Positions 24,477 to 31,238 of a stretch of DNA of 31,238 nt are shown here, one piece after another. Origin of the DNA: CAYLYM01 sp964387645 (GTDB lineage Bacteria; Calditrichota; Calditrichia; RBG-13-44-9). A program made the translations under genes and the position numbers. Below the pieces are notes generated by a model that was given only the letters and a program-made list of their open reading frames with translations, was not told the DNA's origin and did not search any database. The stretch lies in the NCBI GenBank assembly GCA_964387645.1, contig CAYLYM010000036.1:1-31238 (forward strand), given 5' to 3'. The first letter of the stretch is position 1. The number at the start of each line of letters is the position of its first letter.

Positions 24477-26636
24477 ATGCGAACCATTACTCTTTTTTAC
24501 CTGGTATTGTTCAGTTTTAGTATTTCTTTAGCGAAACCTGTAAAAGAATTAACCATTGAGGATATCTATCAACGATTTCGCTTTGTGCGGTCGATCCCCA
24601 GGAGTATGCAATGGCGACCTGATGGAAATGCCCTTTCTTATTTTGAAGAAGATGAATCATTCGGTAAAAATCGCTTAATGCTTTTTGATGTCAATTCCTT
24701 AAAAGAAGAAGAATTATTGCCGGATGACGAGTTAATTGTGAAAGCTCAATCAGGAAGTATTGACACAATCCGAATAACCAATTATCAATGGCTCCCTTCT
24801 GGAAAGGGGTTACTGATTAAAGATCAAGGTGATTTGTTCATTTATTTTACCGATACAAAGATAACCAGGCGACTTACCCAAACAGATGATTTTGAGGAAA
24901 ATGTTACCATTTCGCCCGATTCACGATGGCTTTCGTTTGTACGGAATGATAACATTTTCCTCATTAACATCGCTACCGGGCATGAAAAGCAATTAACCCA
25001 TGACGGTGGCAATGGCATTTTAAATGGAAAATTGGATTGGGTTTACCAGGAGGAACTGATTGGTCGGGGTAATTATCTCGCTTATTGGTGGTCTCCTGAT
25101 TCGCGAAAAATCGCTTTTTATCAAATAGATGAGCGGTATGTCCCAACTTATCCCCTAGTCGATATGTCGTATTTGCATCCTGAAGTTAGATTCATGCATT
25201 ATCCTAAAGCGGGAGATCAAAATTCTATTGTCAAGATTGGTGTTATTGAGATTTCGGACGGTCAAATACGCTGGTTGGATTTAGGTGACGAAACCGACGT
25301 TTATTATCCGCGTACTTACTGGTTACCCAATAGCCGACAACTGGCTATTATGCGTCTGGACCGTCATCAACAACATTTAGAATTTCTCTTCGCAGATGCA
25401 GAAACAGGTCAAACGCGTTTGGTGTTAGAGGAAAAAGATCCTTACTGGATTAACATCGGGGATTTTGTTTACTTTTTTAAAAATAAAGAACAATTTATTT
25501 GGGGTTCAGAAAGAAGCGGTTATCAACACTTATATCTTTATGATTATAATGGGAAGCTTTTGAATACACTTACCCGGGGGGACTGGGCAGTGACTGCCCT
25601 TGTTAAGGTAGACGAGGAGAGAGAAGAGGTTTATTTTACCGGCACGCGAGATGATATCAAAGAAAGGCATTTGTATCGAGTAAAAACAAAGGGAGGTGAA
25701 CCACGCCGTCTCACCGAGGGGCATGGAATTCATTCCATCCGTTTTTCGCCAAACGCCCGCTTTTATATCAAGCATTTTAGCTCAACACTTTTTCCAGGAC
25801 AGATAACTTTACATTCTGCTAATGGGAAAAAATTGCGTGATCTGCGCAAAAGCGATTTGAGCCAATTGGAAGAATATGAATTGGTAGAACCGGAGTTTTT
25901 GAAAGTTAAGGGAAAAAATGGCATATCTTATGATGCGATGATGATTAAACCGCCCCATTTCGATCCTGGCAAAAAATATCCGGTGTTAATTTACGTTTAT
26001 GGAGGCCCGCATTCCCAACTGGTGATTAAACGATTTACCAATCTCTGGCATCAGATGCTGGCACAAAAGGGATATATTATCTTTACATTGGATAATCGCG
26101 GGACAGCCAATCGTGGACGTGATTGGGAGACGGCTATTTATAAACATCTGGGGAAATTGGAGCTGGAAGACCAGTTGCAAGGTGTGGAATATCTGAAATC
26201 CCTGCGCTATGTGGATGCGAATCGCATTGGTATTTGGGGATGGAGCTATGGTGGTTACATGGTGCTCAATGCCCTGGTGAATTCTGATGCTTTCAAAGTG
26301 GGCCTTTCGGTAGCACCGGTAACCGATTGGCGTTATTACGATACTATCTACACTGAACGATACATGAGCCTCCCATCTGAGAATGAGGATGGTTATTACA
26401 CCAGTTCACCCATTAATTTTGTGGAGAATTTGAAAGCGAAGTTATTTATCGCTCATGGAACAGCTGATGACAATGTACATTTTCAAAACACACAGCGGTT
26501 TATCAATCGTTTAATAGATGCAGGTAAACCCTATGTGTTGTATATTTATCCTGATCAAAAACATAGTATCAGTTCTATCCGAGATCGAATTCACCTCTTT
26601 AAGGCGATGACGAATTTTATTCTTGAGAATTTGTAA
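24477..26636 (+). CDS. Secreted S9 family peptidase, dipeptidyl peptidase IV-like
   Basis: A 719-residue serine peptidase with a signal peptide at residues 1-19 (ending S-I-S-L-A). Residues about 60-480 form the DPPIV N-terminal beta-propeller, including D-W-V-Y-Q-E-E-L, the double-glutamate motif that binds the substrate's free amino terminus in DPPIV proteins. Residues about 500-719 are the alpha/beta-hydrolase domain with nucleophile S590 in G-W-S-Y-G-G-Y, the catalytic aspartate in H-G-T-A-D-D-N-V-H-F (D664/D665) and H696 in D-Q-K-H-S-I. All expected parts are present. It should remove X-Pro or similar dipeptides from peptides outside the cytoplasm. AGAGGTG lies upstream of the start. No terminator was seen. 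Confidence 0.95.
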   Translation: MRTITLFYLVLFSFSISLAKPVKELTIEDIYQRFRFVRSIPRSMQWRPDGNALSYFEEDESFGKNRLMLFDVNSLKEEELLPDDELIVKAQSGSIDTIRITNYQWLPSGKGLLIKDQGDLFIYFTDTKITRRLTQTDDFEENVTISPDSRWLSFVRNDNIFLINIATGHEKQLTHDGGNGILNGKLDWVYQEELIGRGNYLAYWWSPDSRKIAFYQIDERYVPTYPLVDMSYLHPEVRFMHYPKAGDQNSIVKIGVIEISDGQIRWLDLGDETDVYYPRTYWLPNSRQLAIMRLDRHQQHLEFLFADAETGQTRLVLEEKDPYWINIGDFVYFFKNKEQFIWGSERSGYQHLYLYDYNGKLLNTLTRGDWAVTALVKVDEEREEVYFTGTRDDIKERHLYRVKTKGGEPRRLTEGHGIHSIRFSPNARFYIKHFSSTLFPGQITLHSANGKKLRDLRKSDLSQLEEYELVEPEFLKVKGKNGISYDAMMIKPPHFDPGKKYPVLIYVYGGPHSQLVIKRFTNLWHQMLAQKGYIIFTLDNRGTANRGRDWETAIYKHLGKLELEDQLQGVEYLKSLRYVDANRIGIWGWSYGGYMVLNALVNSDAFKVGLSVAPVTDWRYYDTIYTERYMSLPSENEDGYYTSSPINFVENLKAKLFIAHGTADDNVHFQNTQRFINRLIDAGKPYVLYIYPDQKHSISSIRDRIHLFKAMTNFILENL

Positions 26637-27264
26637 AAAGTGTTCTAGGAGTGGTAAAATATAATGTTGGTTTCATAAGCAGTAACAAAGTTGGATCAAT
26701 CTTTAACCATTATGCAAAATAATAATGGGTTTTAGATGGATAGGGAGCTCTAAAGTGTAGATGTAAAACGATTCGTTGAATTGTTTTACTTGATAGTGTA
26801 AGATAAATAAAAGATAGTAGAATTTTATTTTTTTTAAAATTTCAATTGCCTCTTGAATAAGAATGATGAATTGATTTTAATCATTTGTAAGAATTTAGAA
26901 ACTATTTTTTAAGGGTGTATTAAAGAAAATAACCCATTGTATAAAATAAGTTAGCCTTTCGTACCAAGAATTTAAATAAGTTAAACCAGGATAAAATCAA
27001 TCTAGTTATGCTAAGCCCCATGTATGATCGATAATTTTCCATTAACTGGTTTCAAGGTGATTTGGATACTATATTTTATATACAATAACAGTTGTTTTAA
27101 TACTACACTAATTTTGCAACATAGGTTAAGGATAATGGGTTGAAAAATTGTTTTAATTATATTATAAACATTGACAAAAGTCTGTGAAAAATTCTTGACA
27201 ATTCTGATTCAACTTTCTATTTTAAAAATTAAATTATTTGAGCAAAAATGGGCTACATGTTATT
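26637..27264. other. Long AT-rich intergenic region
   Basis: About 630 bases with stop codons in all frames at short spacing. No RNA gene, repeat or hairpin terminator was recognised. It presumably carries the promoter of the HNH gene. Confidence 0.5.
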
Positions 27265-27771
27265 ATGTTAAATCGATCTGTCCTTCTGTTAAATCAAGAT
27301 TATGAGCCCTTAAGTGTATGCACGGTTAAGCGGGCCATTCGCCTTATATATTTGCGCAAAGCCGAAATGGTGGAAAAGAATTCCGGTTGGATTCATTCAG
27401 TGAGTACAAAAGTTCCTATTCCTTGTGTTATTCGTTTGGCTCGTCGGGTTAAAGTGCCCCACAAAAAAATAATTTTAAACCGAAAAAATTTGATGATTCG
27501 GGATAATTTTACCTGTCAGTATTGCGGGAAGAGATCTCACGATCTGACCATCGATCATGTCATACCCAAACAGTATGGTGGCAAGGATACTTGGGAAAAC
27601 CTGGTTGTTGCTTGTCAATCCTGTAATAACCGTAAGGCTAATCAAACTCCTGAGCAGGCTGGTTTAAAACTTATCCGTCCGCCCAGAAAACCTCATTACT
27701 TCTTCTATTTACAAAAAATTATTGGAGTGAAATACGAAGCATGGAAGCCTTATCTCTTTATCAAGGATTAA
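27265..27771 (+). CDS. HNH endonuclease family protein
   Basis: A 168-residue protein. The first 75 residues (L-L-L-N-Q-D-Y-E-P-L-S-V near 6-18 and A-I-R-L-I-Y-L-R-K-A-E near 24-34) are the conserved N-terminal part found in a widespread free-standing HNH family. The nuclease motif follows: C84-x2-C87, D97-H98 in T-I-D-H-V-I-P, the G-G-K-D-T-W-E-N-L stretch around N112, and C117-x2-C120 with N-N-R-K, giving a zinc ribbon plus HNH metal finger. Its biological role is unknown; these are usually stand-alone chromosomal genes rather than mobile introns. The ATG at 27265 was preferred over an upstream TTG at 27238, since family similarity starts at M-L-N-R-S-V. The ribosome site is weak. Confidence 0.9.
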   Translation: MLNRSVLLLNQDYEPLSVCTVKRAIRLIYLRKAEMVEKNSGWIHSVSTKVPIPCVIRLARRVKVPHKKIILNRKNLMIRDNFTCQYCGKRSHDLTIDHVIPKQYGGKDTWENLVVACQSCNNRKANQTPEQAGLKLIRPPRKPHYFFYLQKIIGVKYEAWKPYLFIKD

Positions 27772-27897
27772 TTTTTCTTCTTTAAACTCCACTTCTTCCT
27801 TGTTAAATTTATTAAAATAAAAGAAGCTTTTTATACTTAGCTTTGGATTCAAATGTGTCATTTTTAAAGGGTGAATAAATGTGGAGAGGAGATTTTT

Positions 27898-28890
27898 ATG
27901 CTTGATATCAAGAACAAACGTGTGCTTTCTGGAATTCAACCGTCTGGTGATTTGCATATCGGAAATTATTTTGGAGCGATTAAGCAGCATATTGCTCTCC
28001 AAGAAAATAATGATTGTTTTTATTTCATTGCTAATTACCATGCCCTCACTTCCATAAATGACAGGGAAAAATTAGAAAAAGCAACTCTGGAAGTTGCGTT
28101 AGATTACCTCGCTTTAGGATTGGATCCAGAAAAGGCTACTCTGTTTGTTCAAAGCGATGTTCCGGAAGTGACTGAATTAGCCTGGTTTCTTTCCTGTGTC
28201 ACACCGATGGGCTTGTTGGAGAGGGCTCATTCATATAAAGATAAAATCAGTAAAGGGATTTCCCCAAATCATGGTTTGTTTGCCTACCCAGTGCTTATGG
28301 CTGCAGATATTTTGATTTACGACTCTGAGCTTGTGCCAGTGGGTAAAGACCAGAAACAACATTTGGAAATGACCAGAGATATGGCTATTAAATTCAATAA
28401 TACATTTGGTGAAACTTTGGTGCTTCCTGAAGAATTAATCATGCCTGAAGTTGCAGTAGTTCCTGGAATAGATGGACAAAAGATGAGCAAGAGCTATGGA
28501 AATACAATCGAAATATTTGCACCAGAAAAAGTTTTAAAGAAAAAAATTATGAGTATTGTTACAGATTCAACACCTCTGGATGCACCAAAAGATCCCGATT
28601 CCAATAACGTTTATATGCTTTATAAACTTTTTGCCACCAAAGAAGAAGGTGAGGAAATGCGGAGGAAATTTTTAGCAGGTGGATATGGTTACGGAGAGGC
28701 TAAAAAAGAGTTATTGGAAAAAATGCTGACTTATTTTGGACCAGCTCGCAAGCGTCGTGAGGAACTTTTAAATAATCTGGATTTTGTGAGAGATGTTCTA
28801 AAACAAGGAGCAGAAAAAGCCCGTGCCAAAGCACAAGAAGTGATGAAAAGAGTCCGTGAGAGTGCGGGTATATTGAAGTTTAATGTGTAA
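27898..28890 (+). CDS. trpS: Tryptophanyl-tRNA synthetase
   Basis: Class I aminoacyl-tRNA synthetase that charges tRNA-Trp in the cytoplasm. It is 330 residues long, normal for bacterial TrpRS. The ATP-binding HIGH-like motif is in P-S-G-D-L-H-I-G-N-Y at 15-24, and the second signature K-M-S-K-S is in D-G-Q-K-M-S-K-S-Y-G-N near 195. P-V-G-K-D-Q-K-Q-H-L-E-M-T-R-D near 147-161 is also typical. The start at 27898 is preceded by an AGAGGAG ribosome site; the longer GTG start at 27871 would cover that site and is rejected. No T-box leader was seen in the 126-base gap upstream. Confidence 0.97.
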   Translation: MLDIKNKRVLSGIQPSGDLHIGNYFGAIKQHIALQENNDCFYFIANYHALTSINDREKLEKATLEVALDYLALGLDPEKATLFVQSDVPEVTELAWFLSCVTPMGLLERAHSYKDKISKGISPNHGLFAYPVLMAADILIYDSELVPVGKDQKQHLEMTRDMAIKFNNTFGETLVLPEELIMPEVAVVPGIDGQKMSKSYGNTIEIFAPEKVLKKKIMSIVTDSTPLDAPKDPDSNNVYMLYKLFATKEEGEEMRRKFLAGGYGYGEAKKELLEKMLTYFGPARKRREELLNNLDFVRDVLKQGAEKARAKAQEVMKRVRESAGILKFNV

Positions 28891-29007
28891 TATTTATACC
28901 TTTGGTTTAGTACGAAACCGGGCTTATTTAACGCTCGATCATAGTAATAAAATTTTTGCGGGAATCGTTAAATCCTGCAAATTTATTTAATAATTAATAG
29001 AAAACTT

Positions 29008-29799
29008 ATGGCATCTCCCTACAGAATAAAATTACCTGTATTTGAAGGTCCGTTTGATCTACTGCTTTTTCTCATCAGAAAAAATGAAGTAGACATTTAC
29101 GACATTCCTATAGCCGAAATCACCCATCAATATTTGGAATATTTAGAGCTTATGAAGATACTCGATCTGGATATTGCTGGGGAATTTATCGAGATGGTGG
29201 CCACTTTGATATTGATCAAGGTTCGGATGTTGCTTCCTGGATCGGTAATGGAAGGAGAAGAAGAATTTGAGGATCCGCGTGCCCAACTAGTAGCACAACT
29301 TATTGAATATCAACGATTTAAGCAAGCAGCAGCTAAATTAAGTGAATTAGAAAGTGAGAGGCGAAAGTACTTTCCACGGGCTGCAGTTTTTTTGAATAAT
29401 GAAAAATCATCTGAAAATAATCAGATCTGGTTACGTGAAGTTTCGCTTTTCGATTTACTTACCGCTTTTAAGGCAGCGCTCGATAATATGCCCAAAGTTA
29501 CTGTTCATCAGGTGAACATTATTAAGGTCACCCTCGAAAACCAAGTAAAGTTCATTTTTGAAAAAATGTCTGGTAAACCATATGTTTTTTTTCGAGAGAT
29601 GGTAGCGTCTCTTCAAACCAAGATGGAGTTAATTGTTACATTCATGGCTATACTTGATCTCATCCGGCTTCGATTCATTACAGCTAAACAAACAGAAGTT
29701 TTTGGTGAAATTCGCCTGGTTCCACTACAAAATCTAAGCATATCCGCTTATCTGGAGACTCGTGATAAAGAACTTTTAAACGAATCAGTAAATGGTTAA
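29008..29799 (+). CDS. scpA: Segregation and condensation protein A
   Basis: The kleisin subunit that bridges Smc heads and binds ScpB in chromosome condensation. It is 263 residues. The N-terminal motif F-E-G-P-F-D-L-L-L-F-L-I-R-K-N-E-V-D-I-Y-D-I-P-I is diagnostic, followed by I-T-x-Q-Y-L-E-Y-L and the helix A-T-L-I-L-I-K-V-R-M-L-L-P that contacts the Smc neck. The C-terminal winged-helix region includes V-T-F-M-A-I-L-D-L-I-R-L and G-E-I-R-L. The ribosome site is weak. Its partner scpB lies about 540 bases downstream instead of adjacent. Confidence 0.95.
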   Translation: MASPYRIKLPVFEGPFDLLLFLIRKNEVDIYDIPIAEITHQYLEYLELMKILDLDIAGEFIEMVATLILIKVRMLLPGSVMEGEEEFEDPRAQLVAQLIEYQRFKQAAAKLSELESERRKYFPRAAVFLNNEKSSENNQIWLREVSLFDLLTAFKAALDNMPKVTVHQVNIIKVTLENQVKFIFEKMSGKPYVFFREMVASLQTKMELIVTFMAILDLIRLRFITAKQTEVFGEIRLVPLQNLSISAYLETRDKELLNESVNG

Positions 29800-30338
29800 T
29801 AGAGTCAATGTTCTTTAAAATCACTCCAGCCTATGAATTTTTGCGAAAACTTTGGTAGTTAGTACTTAATCATTTTAGAAGTAATTTGTTTTTTAATTCA
29901 GAATCCTTTCATCTTGAATTTCTGATATAGTTGAAAATTTTTTTTCATCAAGTTGATATTAGAGGTTGGTAATAAAAATCCTTACTTATGCAGGCTAAAA
30001 TACTTAATCGATTTAGTTCTTTTGTGAGCAACATTAAATGTTTTTAAAAATTTTGGATGTTATATGTGGCTAAGTTGATGTTAATCATTATTGAGATTAG
30101 CTTTTTCCTTATGATAAATTTTCTTCTGGATAGACAAATAGATTAAGAGATGGAAAGTTATTTTAAATTAAATTAACATCCGCTTGTATATATTGAATAA
30201 ACAAGATAGGAATAGAAACGCAACTCAGATTGATTTTTTGATAAGCTATATATATTAGAGGCTGCTATTTTTCTCATTATTTGGTTAATTAATGAAATTT
30301 ATTTAAATTTTAAAGTTTAAAAATTAAAAGTATTTTAT
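29800..30338. other. AT-rich gap separating scpA and scpB
   Basis: About 540 bases with no reading frame of note, no RNA gene and no clear terminator. Unusual, because these genes are typically adjacent or overlapping. Confidence 0.5.
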
Positions 30339-31052
30339 ATGGCTGAGAATGAAGATTTTAAAATTATAGATAAAATTCCAGAAGAGAAAAGACCATACAT
30401 TTCGGTGTTGGAAGCATTGATTTTTAGTAGTGATGATCCTCTTTCACCTCAGCGCATACGTGAAATTATTTCGGTATTTACTCCCAGGGAGATTGGGTGG
30501 GCGGTTGAAGTTTTAAATGAAGTGTATCAAAAAACCGGTCGATCATTTATCATAAAAAAAGTCGCTGGGGGATATCAAATGTTTACATTACCGGAATTTT
30601 CCGGTTATGTCGAACAGCTTTATCAAGATGTTAAAAAATCCCGACTGACCCAAAAAGCTTTGGAAACGTTAGCTATCATTGCTTATAAGCAGCCGATAAC
30701 AAAACATGATATCGAAGAGATTCGCGGAGTGAGTGTCGATGGAGTGCTCAGAACACTGTTAGATCGCAATTTGATTACAATTGCTGGTCGCGCCCAGTCG
30801 CCTGGAAGTCCTTTCCTTTATAAAACTACCAAAAAATTTCTTGATTATTTTGGTTTGAACGCTTTATCAGATCTTCCCAAACTCAAAGAAATTGATGAAC
30901 TTATTGATGTAGAGGGAGAAAGCAGACCATATCATGAAACTCTTTTGAAGGAAATTGAGCCGGACGAATTGGGGATGAAAGCTAATGAAAATGGAGAGAT
31001 AAATAATGAATCGAATGGGGAGGAGGACAGTGCCCATGAAAATCAGGCTTAA
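30339..31052 (+). CDS. scpB: Segregation and condensation protein B
   Basis: A winged-helix dimer that binds ScpA in the Smc complex. It is 237 residues: the two-winged-helix body occupies about 17-180, with L-E-A-L-I-F-S-S-D-D-P-L-S near 22-34, the diagnostic L-T-Q-K-A-L-E-T-L-A-I-I-A-Y-K-Q-P-I-T near 103-121, and I-R-G-V-S-V-D-G-V-L near 128-137. The tail after 190 is acidic and low in complexity. No clear ribosome site is seen before the ATG. Its end overlaps the next gene by 17 bases in a different frame, implying coupling to the pseudouridine synthase. Confidence 0.95.
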   Translation: MAENEDFKIIDKIPEEKRPYISVLEALIFSSDDPLSPQRIREIISVFTPREIGWAVEVLNEVYQKTGRSFIIKKVAGGYQMFTLPEFSGYVEQLYQDVKKSRLTQKALETLAIIAYKQPITKHDIEEIRGVSVDGVLRTLLDRNLITIAGRAQSPGSPFLYKTTKKFLDYFGLNALSDLPKLKEIDELIDVEGESRPYHETLLKEIEPDELGMKANENGEINNESNGEEDSAHENQA

Positions 31053-31238
31053 CAGGTATCTGGCCATGTGTGGTCTTGGTTCCCGGCGCAAATGCGATGA
31101 ATTAATCGCCAGAGGGGAGGTGAGTGTAAACGGAGAAGTGGTAACCCAAATGGGGGTTCAAGTCGATCCCGATTGCGATGAGGTGCGGTTTCGTGGGGAG
31201 AAAGTTCAACCAGAAAAAGATTTTATATATATTTTACT
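31036..31238 (+). CDS. rluB: RluB-type 23S rRNA pseudouridine synthase, N-terminal part (partial)
   Basis: Starts at ATG 31036, preceded by GGGGAGGAGG at 31017-31026, and runs off the window after 67 codons. The protein opens M-K-I-R-L-N-R-Y-L-A-M-C-G-L-G-S-R-R, then E-L-I-A-R-G-E-V-S-V-N-G-E-V-V, which is the S4 RNA-binding domain of RsuA/RluB/RluF enzymes. The catalytic aspartate lies beyond the window, so the exact member is inferred from the common scpA-scpB-rluB neighbourhood. Confidence 0.87.
   Translation, partial: MKIRLNRYLAMCGLGSRRKCDELIARGEVSVNGEVVTQMGVQVDPDCDEVRFRGEKVQPEKDFIYIL

Noticed and set aside
27772..27897. T-box leader upstream of trpS
   Set aside because: No T-box consensus, specifier loop or terminator/antiterminator pair is visible in the short gap.
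1..31238. CRISPR arrays, insertion sequences or prophage genes
   Set aside because: No regularly spaced repeats, transposase, integrase or phage structural genes were seen; the HNH protein belongs to a stand-alone chromosomal family.

Overview
The window looks like a chromosomal segment of an AT-rich, Gram-negative-type bacterium. Several proteins have signal peptides or lipoprotein-like leaders. Tat-type twin-arginine leaders, a paired M16 protease, a DPP-IV-like S9 peptidase and an AmmeMemoRadiSam cluster are all present. This mix would suit a member of the FCB/Calditrichota-like uncultured lineages, but that is a low-confidence inference from gene content; there is no rRNA or other strong phylogenetic marker here.

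Layout. (1) 1-6683, a carbohydrate region: the tail of a putative radical SAM protein, a KDPG aldolase, a secreted DUF5060/DUF4038-type glycoside hydrolase, the wreck of a second glycoside-hydrolase-like gene, and a secreted protein made of two fused esterase domains. (2) 6684-9505: class II fructose-bisphosphate aldolase with a clear terminator, then a restriction-modification pair. The methyltransferase is intact. The BglII/BstYI-type endonuclease keeps its catalytic residues but is frameshifted near its C-terminus. (3) 9743-15867, the most interesting block: a Tat-leader DUF362 protein, an AmmeMemoRadiSam radical SAM enzyme with a Tat-like leader, and a membrane-anchored MEMO-AMMECR1 fusion. 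They run in one direction and converge, with a 4-nt overlap, on a large membrane protein with an embedded spermidine-synthase-like domain. An EamA transporter follows. (4) 17451-26636, proteolysis and assorted genes: an M16 pair (one catalytic, one inactive), a possible 44-residue secreted peptide, an orphan CheR methyltransferase, a small alpha-beta-barrel-like protein, tRNA-Arg(CCT), a membrane-anchored TPR protein, an M29-like aminopeptidase and an S9 peptidase. (5) 27265-31238, information processing: HNH nuclease, tryptophanyl-tRNA synthetase, ScpA, ScpB and the start of an RluB-type pseudouridine synthase.

How they work together. The carbohydrate enzymes would release and deacylate plant-type polysaccharide, with the two aldolases in central sugar metabolism. 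The peptidases at 17-27 kb would digest protein or peptides in the envelope and cytoplasm. ScpA, ScpB and RluB form the familiar bacterial neighbourhood, except that scpA and scpB are split by an unusually long AT-rich gap. The AmmeMemoRadiSam block is a recognised but functionally unsolved system. What stands out here is that every member carries a leader or membrane segment, which suggests an envelope-located version.

Long AT-rich spacers with no recognisable genes lie at about 5.8-6.7, 16.9-17.4, 26.6-27.3 and 29.8-30.3 kb.
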